12,073 nt of DNA from Gemmatimonadaceae bacterium (GTDB lineage: Bacteria > Gemmatimonadota > Gemmatimonadetes > Gemmatimonadales > Gemmatimonadaceae), in NCBI GenBank assembly GCA_025451425.1, contig JANWKK010000284.1, forward strand, positions 1 through 12,073, in the 5' to 3' direction. Both the position numbers and the translations under genes were made by a program. Under the pieces are notes generated by a model. It saw nothing but the letters and a program-made list of their open reading frames with translations, was not told the DNA's origin and did no database searches. Below, one piece after another: positions 1 through 7,865 of the stretch (positions are counted from its first letter, which is position 1; each line of letters begins with the position of its first letter).

Positions 1-167
1 ATGACAGGGCCGGCTTCCTGAATACGCACTAACCCATTGCCGCGCAACATCATCGCGGCCCCATGTAAGAGCTGACGGGTATACACGATGGCGACGAATT
101 GCGATTTGTGTCGCACACTGCAACGATGAATGTCCAAGCAATTGCAGTTCGTGGACGTTCCCACGGC

Positions 168-3134
168 CTAAGCAAGCTTCGTCTCAACCCAATTCGAGCC
201 TTCTCCCAGATCGACGACGAGTGGAACCGAGAGCCGAGCAGCATGCTCCATCTCGTGCTTCACAAGGGTCATCAGCTCGTCACGCTCGGGTCCCGGTACC
301 TCGAAGACCAATTCGTCGTGTACCTGCAGCAGCATGCGACTGCTCATCTTGCGTGCACGCAGGGCGTCGTCGATGCGAATCATGGCGATCTTGATGAGAT
401 CCGCCGCTGAGCCCTGAATCGGTGAGTTCGCGGCGGTTCGCTCGCCGAACGCGCGAATGTTGAAATTGCGATCCCGCAACTCGGGAATGTATCGGCGTCG
501 TCCAAAGATTGTCTGCACGTACCCGTGATCGCGCGCGAACTCAACCATGGAGTCCAGATATTCGCGCACTCTCTGGAAGCGCTCGAAATAACGCTCGATG
601 AAGGCCTTCGCTTCAGCGTGCGCAATCTTCAGCTGCTGCGAGAGAGCGCGCGCGCCCTGTCCGTAGATCGTCGCGAAGTTGATGGTTTTCGCGCGCGCGC
701 GCATTTCCGACGTGACGCCGTCGACGGGAACATCGAAAATCAGCGCGGCGGTTTGGCGGTGGATGTCGCCGCCAGTCTGGAACGCCTGCACGAACGCAGG
801 ATCGCCCGACAGATGCGCCAAGACGCGGAGCTCGATCTGCGAGTAGTCCGCGCCGACGAGCTGCCAGCCGCGACGAGGGATGAAGCCGCGGCGGATGTCG
901 CGGCCGAGTTCTCGCCGGATGGGAATGTTTTGCAAGTTTGGATCGCTGGACGAGAGGCGACCAGTCGCCGCGACCGTCTGGCTGAACGACGTATGCAGAC
1001 GACCCGTTCGCGGATTTACATAGGCGGGCAGGGCATCGATGTATGTGCTCTCCAGCTTCGCGATCTCGCGGTACTCCATGAGCAGCACGGGCAACGCGTG
1101 GCCGTCGTCGGCGAGCTGCTGCAGGACGCTCGCATCCGTCGATGGGCCCGTCGAGGTTTTCTTGAGAACCGGGAGCCGCAAATTGTCGAAGAGAATCTCC
1201 CGGAGCTTCGGATTTGAGTTGATGTTGAACTCCTGTCCTGCCTCGACATAGATCTCCTGCTCTACGCGGCGCCGTTCGCGTTCGAAGCGCTCCTTGAGCG
1301 TGCGAAACCATTCCACGTCGATCGCAATGCCCGTCCACTCCATCTCGGCGAGGACGGCAACAAGCGGCATCTCCACCTCGTGAAAGAGCCGTGCGAGTTG
1401 AAGCGTCTCCATTTGCGGCTCGAACACGCCACGCAGCTGCCAGGTGAAATCCGCGTCCTCGCACGAGTAGTCCCTGGCACAGTCGATAGGCACTTGATCG
1501 TACGGGACCATGTCTTTGCCACGGCCGCAGAGCTCCGCGAGCGTGGTCATCTTGTGATTCAGGAACTCGAGCGCCAGCTGATCGATGCCGTGGGAGCGGC
1601 GACCGGGATCCAGTACGTAGCTCGCGACCATCGTGTCGAAGTCGAGACCGCGCAGCTCGATTCCCGCTCCGCGCAGCACGAGCAGGTCGAACTTCGCGTT
1701 CTGTAGAGTCTTTGAAACGGTCGCGTCCTCGAGAAGCGCGCGGAGTGGCGCGACCGCCGGGTCGGAGATCGGGGGCAGATTGCGCACTCGCACTCGGCCC
1801 GCGCTCGCCAGCGCCCGAGCGGCGATGCTCGCTGGTTCTGCCTTGGCTCGCGCGCGCTTGCGCGGGCTTTTCTTCCGAGGCTCGTCGTCCTCCGTCTCCT
1901 TCTCTTCAGCGCCAAGCTCACCAGTCGCGTCGCCTAACGCCAACGTTCCTTGCGGATCTTCCCACTCACGATGCGCAAAGGACATGTAATAAGCCTCGCC
2001 AGGGCCAACAGCGATGCCGATGCCGACGAGTGTCGCGCGCAACGGATCGAACTCCGTTGGAGAAGCAGAATCGATGACGGCTTCGGTGTCGATCGCGACG
2101 TGAGGCGCTTTGCGCGCGCGGGCGATGACCTTCTGCAGCATTGCGACACTGTCGACCGTGACGTAGTGGGTCTGCGGCCGTTCGACGACAACTTCAGGCT
2201 CTGCGGGAGCGATGTCCTTTATGATCGTGTGGAACTCGAGCTCGACGTACAGCGCGCGGAGCCTCTCGCGATCCGGCTCGACAATTCGCAAGCGATCCAG
2301 ATCCAGATCGACGTCGACGTCGTCTCGGATGGTGACGAGCTGCTTGCTGAGTCTCGCCAAATCCGCTTGCTCGAGGAGGGCCTCACGAGGCCGCTTCTTG
2401 GTGATCTCGGCTGCGTGAGCAAGAATGTTCTCGAGCGAGCCATAGGTGCCGACCAACTCCTGGGCGGTCTTTTCGCCGATGCCGCGTACGCCGGGGACGT
2501 TGTCGGATGTGTCACCGACCATGGCGAGGTAGTCGATCACGTGGTTTGGAGGCACACCCAGCCGCTCACTGCCGTTTTCGACTCCAACCCAGTGCTCCTC
2601 GACGCTCGCCGGGCCCCCGCGTCCTGGATTCAGCAACCACACCCTGGGCCGTACGAGTTGTTGAAAGTCCTTGTCACCCGAGATGACGACGACGTTCAGG
2701 TCATTGCTGACTGCCTTGTTCGCCAGGGTGCCAATGACATCGTCCGCTTCGTATCCCTTGACGGTGATGATTGGAACGCGATAGGCGTCGAGGAGCTGAC
2801 GAATCCTCTCCATGCCGCGATCGAAGTCGGATTGCAACTCTTCCGTGAGCTTCTCGCGTGTCGCTTTGTAGGCGGCATAGGTCTCGTGACGGAACGATAG
2901 TCCGGAGTCGTGAACCCAGCCGAGATATTCCGGCCTGTGCGACGTAACGAGTCGGTTGAGAAAGTTTACAATTCCCCAAGCGGCCGAGGTGTTCTCGCCA
3001 TGGCTCGTCGTCAGCGGTCGCGAGATGAGCGCAAAGAACGCGCGATAGATCAGCGCGTAGCCGTCGACGAGAAAAAGTCGCGGAGACGCGGGAGGCGTTA
3101 CGACGGGAGATTCGATGGTCGTTGGTGCAGACAC
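168..3134 (-). CDS. polA: DNA polymerase I (5' nuclease, 3'-5' exonuclease and polymerase)
   Basis: Family A polymerase that fills gaps in excision repair and removes Okazaki primers. The 988 residues show all three domains. The 5' nuclease (about 17-308) begins FLVDGYALIYRAFFA and has YEADDVIG, ISGDKDF and GDTSDNVPGVRGIGEKTA. The 3'-5' exonuclease (about 322-580) keeps the four acidic ligands, D349 and E351 (AIDTE), D483 (KFD) and D560 (YSCED), so proofreading is predicted active. The polymerase (about 585-988) has motif A DYSQIELR (D763), motif B RAKTINFATIYG (K816, F820, Y824) and motif C VHDELVFEV (D940, E941). Phe at 820 matches the E. coli residue that disfavours dideoxynucleotides. A charged insert at about 397-450 lies inside the exonuclease domain. 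The start is GTG at 3134 with no clear Shine-Dalgarno; no other start precedes FLVDGY in frame. It lies downstream of csp, behind a strong hairpin, so it probably has its own promoter, which I could not place. Confidence 0.98.
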   Translation of the reverse strand: MSAPTTIESPVVTPPASPRLFLVDGYALIYRAFFALISRPLTTSHGENTSAAWGIVNFLNRLVTSHRPEYLGWVHDSGLSFRHETYAAYKATREKLTEELQSDFDRGMERIRQLLDAYRVPIITVKGYEADDVIGTLANKAVSNDLNVVVISGDKDFQQLVRPRVWLLNPGRGGPASVEEHWVGVENGSERLGVPPNHVIDYLAMVGDTSDNVPGVRGIGEKTAQELVGTYGSLENILAHAAEITKKRPREALLEQADLARLSKQLVTIRDDVDVDLDLDRLRIVEPDRERLRALYVELEFHTIIKDIAPAEPEVVVERPQTHYVTVDSVAMLQKVIARARKAPHVAIDTEAVIDSASPTEFDPLRATLVGIGIAVGPGEAYYMSFAHREWEDPQGTLALGDATGELGAEEKETEDDEPRKKSPRKRARAKAEPASIAARALASAGRVRVRNLPPISDPAVAPLRALLEDATVSKTLQNAKFDLLVLRGAGIELRGLDFDTMVASYVLDPGRRSHGIDQLALEFLNHKMTTLAELCGRGKDMVPYDQVPIDCARDYSCEDADFTWQLRGVFEPQMETLQLARLFHEVEMPLVAVLAEMEWTGIAIDVEWFRTLKERFERERRRVEQEIYVEAGQEFNINSNPKLREILFDNLRLPVLKKTSTGPSTDASVLQQLADDGHALPVLLMEYREIAKLESTYIDALPAYVNPRTGRLHTSFSQTVAATGRLSSSDPNLQNIPIRRELGRDIRRGFIPRRGWQLVGADYSQIELRVLAHLSGDPAFVQAFQTGGDIHRQTAALIFDVPVDGVTSEMRARAKTINFATIYGQGARALSQQLKIAHAEAKAFIERYFERFQRVREYLDSMVEFARDHGYVQTIFGRRRYIPELRDRNFNIRAFGERTAANSPIQGSAADLIKIAMIRIDDALRARKMSSRMLLQVHDELVFEVPGPERDELMTLVKHEMEHAARLSVPLVVDLGEGSNWVETKLA

Positions 3135-3232
3135 GGATGCTGAGACTGGGTCCGAAACGGAGCGGCCGGCGCTGCGCGCCGCCGCCTCACATGTGGAAGC
3201 TAATCTTGCGTCTGCCGGTGCCTAAACGCAGC

Positions 3233-3261
3233 ACCGCCTGCCGTGAGCAGCGGCAGGCGGT
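3233..3261 (-). terminator. Strong hairpin after csp, likely terminator
   Basis: A perfect 11-bp inverted repeat, ACCGCCTGCCG at 3233-3243 and CGGCAGGCGGT at 3251-3261, encloses a 7-nt loop. It lies 30 bases past the csp stop codon and about 100 bases before the polA start. Read on the minus strand it is followed by GCTGCGTTTAGG, so the T tract is poor. It may be a Rho-independent terminator with a weak tail, or a 3' mRNA stabiliser separating csp from polA expression. Confidence 0.6.
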
Positions 3262-3291
3262 AGCAGGAACGTGCCTCGGAGGAGCGGAGGT

Positions 3292-3492
3292 TCAGACGCG
3301 AGTTACGTTCGCGGCGTGCAGCCCTTTGTCTCCCGTCCGGATCTCGAACTCGACTTCCTGGCCCTCGGCAAGCGTCTTGAACCCGTCCATCTGAATTGCG
3401 GAGAAGTGAACGAACACGTCTTCGCCGCCCTCTTGTTCAATGAAGCCGTAGCCTTTCGCATCATTGAACCATTTCACCTTCCCTCTAGCCAT
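3292..3492 (-). CDS. Cold-shock domain protein (CspA family)
   Basis: A 66-residue single OB-fold protein that binds single-stranded RNA and DNA; members act as RNA chaperones or antiterminators in the cytoplasm. It starts [19 protein letters not shown], containing RNP1 (KGYGFIE, about 13-19), and RNP2 follows as VFVHF (about 26-30). The length is the family norm. The ATG at 3492 is set by an AGGAGG site 8 bases upstream. It has its own near-consensus promoter with an expected leader of about 65-70 nt, much shorter than the roughly 160-nt leader of E. coli cspA, so a cspA-type thermosensing leader is unlikely. The next gene downstream is polA, separated by a strong hairpin. Cold-inducible and constitutive members cannot be told apart from sequence, so no specific symbol is given. 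Confidence 0.97.
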   Translation of the reverse strand: MARGKVKWFNDAKGYGFIEQEGGEDVFVHFSAIQMDGFKTLAEGQEVEFEIRTGDKGLHAANVTRV

Positions 3493-3500
3493 TGCGGCTG

Positions 3501-3506
3501 CCTCCT
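3501..3506 (-). promoter_or_regulatory. Ribosome binding site of csp
   Basis: AGGAGG on the minus strand (CCTCCT on the plus strand), 8 bases before the csp ATG. It is a full-consensus Shine-Dalgarno, the strongest in the window, where most other starts have weak sites or none. This fits a highly expressed small protein. Confidence 0.85.
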
Positions 3507-3541
3507 ACGAGGTGAATCGATCCTGCACTGCGTGGTGCCGG

Positions 3542-3560
3542 GCAAGTCCGATCGACTTGC
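3542..3560 (-). promoter_or_regulatory. Inverted repeat at the predicted csp transcription start
   Basis: A perfect 7-bp inverted repeat, GCAAGTC at 3542-3548 and GACTTGC at 3554-3560, with a 5-nt loop. It begins where transcription from the csp promoter is expected to start, so it would form a hairpin at the extreme 5' end of the mRNA, or a dyad operator just past the -10. The sequence does not separate these two roles. Confidence 0.5.
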
Positions 3561-3566
3561 GCGCCC

Positions 3567-3595
3567 TATATAGGCCCAGCTACTGCTTTTGTCAA
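3567..3595 (-). promoter_or_regulatory. Housekeeping-sigma promoter of csp
   Basis: On the minus strand, TTGACA (plus coordinates 3590-3595) is followed after exactly 17 bases by TATATA (3567-3572). The -35 is a perfect match and the -10 is close to TATAAT with optimal spacing. Transcription should start near 3560, giving a leader of about 65-70 nt to the csp ATG at 3492. Confidence 0.8.
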
Positions 3596-3704
3596 GTCGT
3601 GTGCTCCCTGCGGGTTAGGTTCGCTATCGAAAAGCACATGCTCACGCGAGTGCTGGCAGCATTTGTTTAGCGCACGCCCCGGGGGCAGCGTGGGCGCCCA
3701 TCCG

Positions 3705-5117
3705 TCAACGCCCAATTCGACGCATCAAGGCGCGGTAATCGGCCTCGCTTGCGGGCGTAAGCCGCCAACGGCCGAAGCCGGCGCGATCCACAAATGTGAA
3801 TCGCGTGTGATAACGTTGGTAATTCCACACCTGGACAAGCGGACGATCCGCCTGTGCACCGTTAGGCTCGATCTGGTTGTCCGGCTCGCCCAGTGCGCTG
3901 AAAACCATGCCGCGGTCCGTCAGCCAACCCGGCGTGTGCTCGTCCTCGCGAAAGCGGGAATTAGCATCCGCTAAACGCGCGAAATACTGTCGAAGCGCCT
4001 CGTTCTCCGGCGACGCCGTGATCGGATCGGTCGATTCGAGAAACGCGGCCCACCCCCGGGTGCGGTCCTTCGGCGCGAGCTCGCGGAGCCCGCGGAGCCG
4101 TTCGCTCGAGGCAAAGTACCGGAGCAACCCCACCATGTCGTCGAACGTGGAAACCGGGAGCCCATCGCCGAAGCTCACGAGGAGGGGTGAGCCGGAGGAG
4201 GGCTCACTGCCTGCCGACACCGAGAGCTCGCCAAAACCCACCTTGGCGATTGGGACGCGCAAAATCGCGCTCCGAAGCTTGTTCCCGGCTTCGATCCACG
4301 GAAGGCTGTCCGTGTAGAGCAGCACGCTATCGCCCGTGACGCGAACCGAGACCCACTCATTTCTCCCCACCGGCGATGGACCGTAGCTCTCGAGATAAAA
4401 GAGAGCCACGCTGTCTCGGCCATACACCGCTGTCGAGCGTGGGTTGAGCACAAGATCAGGCATCCTCTCGCGGCTCGTGCGCGGCCGAGCGCGGAGCGCC
4501 GGAATTGGAGCTGTCGTCGTCCCGTCCTCGAACCGCGGGACGACGACGGTCTTGCGAACCGTACCCGCGTGCGTGCTACCAGCGTCTCGAATCGAGATCG
4601 CGACGATTGCCTCGCCCGCTGGGAGCGACGTCGCGTGCTGGTATATGACGCTCTCCTCCTCACGCGTTGTCTCGAGAAGACTTCCGACACGGACTTCCTC
4701 ATGTGACGTCACGCGGCGCGTCGCCGAGCCGGCGTGCTCGAAGTCCAGAGCCACATCGTACGCCGCGTGATAGCTGTCACCTTCGCGGGCAAACGTGAGC
4801 GCGCGGTCAGAGAACGACACGTTAATCAGCAGCAGCGTGCTGTCATTCGACGCACCGGCGAGGAACGCGATCGATCCGACGAACCCGAGATCGCCGGCCG
4901 CTACGAGCAGTCCCGCTCGCGCATAGCTCGCGCGCGAATCCAACGGTTCATAGAGAGAGTCGGCGCCGCCCTGGCTGGAGATGTTTGGGTGCAGCTCCGG
5001 CCTGGCGCCATGCCCGCAGGATACGAGCGATATCGCGACAGCGAGCACCCTGAGTCGCGCCGAGTGAAATGCTCGGCGCACCGGTCGGACGTGCCGTGAC
5101 GTTGTTGTAGCACGCAT
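3705..5117 (-). CDS. GWxTD domain-containing lipoprotein
   Basis: An exported protein of unknown biochemical role with a C-terminal GWxTD domain, a family known mainly from Acidobacteria, Gemmatimonadota and Bacteroidetes-like genomes. From the ATG at 5117 it has 470 residues. The N-terminus is basic, then hydrophobic RVLAVAISL, then lipobox LVSC with the lipidated Cys at about residue 34, so membrane anchoring after signal peptidase II cleavage is expected. A beta-rich middle precedes the domain, where GWLTDRGMVFSALGEPD begins about 74 residues from the end, followed by VWNYQRY and FGRWRL. A longer in-frame start, TTG at 5138, is possible; neither has a good Shine-Dalgarno and ATG is preferred. 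It is divergent from the Ser/Thr kinase across a short gap, which may mean shared control but does not show it. The family assignment is firm; the function is unknown. Confidence 0.9.
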   Translation of the reverse strand: MRATTTSRHVRPVRRAFHSARLRVLAVAISLVSCGHGARPELHPNISSQGGADSLYEPLDSRASYARAGLLVAAGDLGFVGSIAFLAGASNDSTLLLINVSFSDRALTFAREGDSYHAAYDVALDFEHAGSATRRVTSHEEVRVGSLLETTREEESVIYQHATSLPAGEAIVAISIRDAGSTHAGTVRKTVVVPRFEDGTTTAPIPALRARPRTSRERMPDLVLNPRSTAVYGRDSVALFYLESYGPSPVGRNEWVSVRVTGDSVLLYTDSLPWIEAGNKLRSAILRVPIAKVGFGELSVSAGSEPSSGSPLLVSFGDGLPVSTFDDMVGLLRYFASSERLRGLRELAPKDRTRGWAAFLESTDPITASPENEALRQYFARLADANSRFREDEHTPGWLTDRGMVFSALGEPDNQIEPNGAQADRPLVQVWNYQRYHTRFTFVDRAGFGRWRLTPASEADYRALMRRIGR

Positions 5118-5171
5118 ACGCACCCAGCCAACATTCAAGCCGCCTGAAGCTTAATTGCCGCGTCGCGTCGC

Positions 5172-5200
5172 TTGCCACGTCCCTAGGCCACCATTAGGTT
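5172..5200 (+). promoter_or_regulatory. Candidate promoter of the Ser/Thr kinase
   Basis: TTGCCA at 5172-5177 and TAGGTT at 5195-5200 are separated by 17 bases. Transcription would start about 7 bases later, at or next to the GTG start codon at 5207, so the mRNA would be leaderless. The hexamers are only moderate matches. Confidence 0.4.
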
Positions 5201-5206
5201 CGCCGC

Positions 5207-6118
5207 GTGCCTCGCGAGAACCTCGTCGGCCAAGTCATCGCCGGCTATACCCTGCAGAGCGAAATCGGCGAAGGCGGCACTTCGGCGGTTTTCAAGGCCC
5301 AGCACGCCGCCCACGGCACCGTTGCTGTCAAGGTGCTGAGGGAGAAGCTCCGCCAGGACCGGACGGCGGTTGCTCGCTTCGTTCGCGAAGCTCGATTTGG
5401 CGAACGCGTGCAACACCCTAACGTGGTGCGAACGATCGAGATCGGCGAAGCTGCGCCGGGCATGCATTTTCTCGCCATCGAGTGGGCCGACGGCGAGCTC
5501 CTCGAGAAGTATGCGAGACGTCAGGGTCCGCTACCCTCCGACGAAGTCGCGGCGATCGTCACTCAGATTGCCGATGCGGTACAGGCCGCACACGACGTCG
5601 GCATCGTTCATCGCGATCTGAAGCCGGAGAACGTGATGTACAATCCGGCGACCCGGCAAGTAAAGCTCCTCGACTTCGGCATTGCGACTGATACGGACAT
5701 GGCGCCGGAGGAGCGCCTGACGAGGGCTGGCTTTTTCGTCGGCACGCTCATGTACGTTGCGCCAGAAGCACTGTCGGGCGAGATCGTTGGTCCGGCCGCA
5801 GATCAGTACAGCCTGGCGACGATCGCGTATTTCCTGCTCACCGGCTGCTTGCCCTTTACGGCCAAGACGCCACGAGAGATGTTCTCGCAGCTGTTATCTC
5901 AGCCGCCGATTCCCCTGAATCAAGCGCGACCCGGGCTCCGTTTTTCCTCGGCGGTCGAGGCGGTGATCATGCGCGCGCTCAGCAAAGATCCGAGCAAGCG
6001 ATACTCCGACTCGGTCGCGTTCGCCACAGAATTGAGCAAAGCGTTCGCAAGCCCGCTCGAGGAACAGGACGAGGAGGGCTTGCTGTCGCGAATGAAATCT
6101 CTCTTTCGAAAGAAGTAG
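5207..6118 (+). CDS. Serine/threonine protein kinase (Hanks type), soluble
   Basis: A eukaryotic-like kinase that transfers ATP gamma-phosphate to Ser/Thr of target proteins. In its 303 residues the kinase fold fills almost everything: glycine loop IGEGGTSAVFKA (about 20-31), lysine K42 in VAVKVL, helix-C glutamate E61, catalytic loop HRDLKPEN (D137, K139, N142), DFG at 156-158 and APE at 185-187. The HRD arginine and all catalytic residues are present, so activity is predicted. No transmembrane segment, PASTA or TPR module follows; the protein ends in a short acidic linker (EEQDEEG) and a basic tail (MKSLFRKK). It thus looks like a cytoplasmic kinase lacking a built-in sensor. The start is GTG at 5207 with no Shine-Dalgarno. 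It diverges from the GWxTD lipoprotein gene and converges on the histidine kinase, leaving 13 bases between the stop codons. Confidence 0.96.
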   Translation: MPRENLVGQVIAGYTLQSEIGEGGTSAVFKAQHAAHGTVAVKVLREKLRQDRTAVARFVREARFGERVQHPNVVRTIEIGEAAPGMHFLAIEWADGELLEKYARRQGPLPSDEVAAIVTQIADAVQAAHDVGIVHRDLKPENVMYNPATRQVKLLDFGIATDTDMAPEERLTRAGFFVGTLMYVAPEALSGEIVGPAADQYSLATIAYFLLTGCLPFTAKTPREMFSQLLSQPPIPLNQARPGLRFSSAVEAVIMRALSKDPSKRYSDSVAFATELSKAFASPLEEQDEEGLLSRMKSLFRKK

Positions 6119-6131
6119 AGCTCGCGGGCGG

Positions 6132-7811
6132 CTAGACGGCAGCCTGCTGCGCCGTGGCCGGCGAGTTCAGGCTTTCGGCAGTCACATCGGCTGGGCTGAC
6201 GGGTAGCCAGATCGTGAACGTCGAGCCCTTTCCAGGCTGGCTTTCGACCGAGATCTCACCGCCAAGAAGCCGCGCGAGGCGTCGCGAGATCGCGAGCCCT
6301 AGGCCGGTGCCGCGCTCCATCGAATCGGTGCGCGGTCCGGCATTTACCTGCTCGAACTCGTCGAAGATGCGTTCCTGATCAGAGGGCGAGATGCCAATAC
6401 CGGTGTCGATGACCTGCAGGGCGATCCAGGTCTTCCGCCGGTCGGGCGACCGAGTAATCAGCGTCGGGTCTTCCGGCGATGGGTGGCGGCCGCCGGGGGC
6501 CGTCGGCAGTCCGGTCATGCGCGCGCGAATCGCTATACCGCCCGCCGGCGTGTATTTGATCGCATTTCCAATCAGGTTGACGAGAATCTGACGCAGATGC
6601 GTTGGATCGGTGCGAACGCGCGGCAATGATGCGCCGACGGCGATTGACAGATTCAGGCCTCGTTCGGTGATCAGTGGCTCGAGCTCGCTAACCACGTTCA
6701 GCACGAATGGTCGCAGGAGGATTGTCTCGGCATGAACCTCCAGACGGCCCGCGGCAATCTTCGCAATGTCGAGGACTTGGTCGACGAGGTGGCGCAGGTG
6801 CGTGGCCGAAGCGGCAATACGCTCGACCGGTGGAACCTGACGCGCCGAGAGATCGCCGTACACGCCATCACGAAGCAGGTCGACAAAGCCGACGATCGCG
6901 TTGAGCGGCGTACGCAACTCGTGTGAGACGTTCGCCAGGAACTCGCTTTTCATGCGGTTGGCGCGAAGCAGCTCGCTCGATAGCCGTTCCAGCTCCCCCG
7001 ACCGCTCGGCGACCCGCAGCGCCTGACGACGCTCACGGAGCACGCCGCCACCCAGCACGATCACTGCAACGAGTCCAAGCGTCCAAAGTGTTAGGCGAAG
7101 GGGTTGGCTCGTTTGAGCATGGGCAACGCTGAGCTCCCACGTGGCTCCAGGCACGTGCACCCAGGCAGCCTGCCACGTTAGGCTCTGGCGGCCATCGCGA
7201 GACGTGACGCTCAGAACCGTGTCGGCGCCCGCTGCAACGATAAAGCGCGCGCGCGTTTGGGGAGCCGAATCGATCGCGACGGTGACCAATGCCGAGGGAT
7301 CGAATCGCGCACCGACGGCTCCAATTGCTCGTCCCTTGGCAATGAGCGGCGCAAAGACGATGAGTGAACGCTCACCGTGATCATCGCGGACTTCGACGGT
7401 CGTTGTTCGCGGCAGTGGATGCGCCGCGAGTGGGCTCGGAGCGGAGCCGGTTTGGTAGAGTAGCCGGCCCGTGGAATCGGTGACCCAGATGTTGCGTGGG
7501 CCGCCGCGCTCATGCCCGATATGCCCCGCGAGCTCGTCGAACTCGCGGCTTCGCTCTGCGGGCGGCGACATGAGCGGGGCATGAAACGCAGTGACGGCGT
7601 CGATGCGAAGAGCGAGGAGCTGCTCGATGAGCAGTGCCGAGTCTCTCGCGTCGATTGCCGCCGCGTCGCCGCTCGCCGAGACGAGCGCGCGATCTGCCGT
7701 CACGAGGGCGGCGATCATGAGCAGCAGGACCGCGCCCAAGACGGTCGAAAAAAGACCGACGCCGGCTCGTGACAGCGAAGAAGACGTATTCACTCTCGGT
7801 GCAACTCTCAC
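6132..7811 (-). CDS. Membrane sensor histidine kinase, orphan
   Basis: A two-component sensor that autophosphorylates on His. The 559 residues contain TM1 (about 15-38), an extracytoplasmic region (about 39-237) that includes a PAS/Cache-like stretch (IWVTDSTGRLLYQTG, about 108-122), TM2 (about 238-256), a short linker, the H box FLANVSHELRTPLNAIVGF with His297, N box NLIGNAIKYTP (N416), G1 box DTGIGIS, F box IFDEFEQV and G2 box GTGLGLAISRRL. All catalytic boxes are intact. About 28 proline- and charge-rich residues lie between the N and G1 boxes, longer than usual. There is no clear HAMP domain after TM2. The start is taken as GTG at 7811; a second in-frame GTG lies 6 codons in, and neither has a good ribosome site. 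No response regulator is visible nearby, so the partner is encoded elsewhere. The gene diverges from pyrE across 54 bases. Confidence 0.95.
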   Translation of the reverse strand: MRVAPRVNTSSSLSRAGVGLFSTVLGAVLLLMIAALVTADRALVSASGDAAAIDARDSALLIEQLLALRIDAVTAFHAPLMSPPAERSREFDELAGHIGHERGGPRNIWVTDSTGRLLYQTGSAPSPLAAHPLPRTTTVEVRDDHGERSLIVFAPLIAKGRAIGAVGARFDPSALVTVAIDSAPQTRARFIVAAGADTVLSVTSRDGRQSLTWQAAWVHVPGATWELSVAHAQTSQPLRLTLWTLGLVAVIVLGGGVLRERRQALRVAERSGELERLSSELLRANRMKSEFLANVSHELRTPLNAIVGFVDLLRDGVYGDLSARQVPPVERIAASATHLRHLVDQVLDIAKIAAGRLEVHAETILLRPFVLNVVSELEPLITERGLNLSIAVGASLPRVRTDPTHLRQILVNLIGNAIKYTPAGGIAIRARMTGLPTAPGGRHPSPEDPTLITRSPDRRKTWIALQVIDTGIGISPSDQERIFDEFEQVNAGPRTDSMERGTGLGLAISRRLARLLGGEISVESQPGKGSTFTIWLPVSPADVTAESLNSPATAQQAAV

Positions 7812-7852
7812 TTAATTGCTCGCGGAACCAGCGGCACTGCTTCCACCTTTTC

Positions 7853-7856
7853 AGGA
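7853..7856 (+). promoter_or_regulatory. Ribosome binding site of pyrE
   Basis: AGGA, 9 bases before the ATG at 7866. It supports this start over later in-frame candidates. Confidence 0.55.
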
Positions 7857-7865
7857 TCGTCACGC

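Noticed and set aside
150..165. Small hairpin (CGTGG/CCACG) just after the polA stop as a terminator
   Set aside because: Only five base pairs with no T tract; the 1-167 stretch otherwise holds nothing I can identify beyond possible tail codons of a neighbouring gene.
1950..2900. A 316-codon open frame on the plus strand opposite polA
   Set aside because: It lies wholly antisense to conserved polA domains, has no recognisable motif, and its composition mirrors the complement of polA codons.
3600..3704. GC-rich dyad around CGCACGCCCCGGGGGCAGCGTG as a terminator of the GWxTD gene
   Set aside because: The stem is interrupted and has no T tract on either side, and no gene is evident in the stretch.
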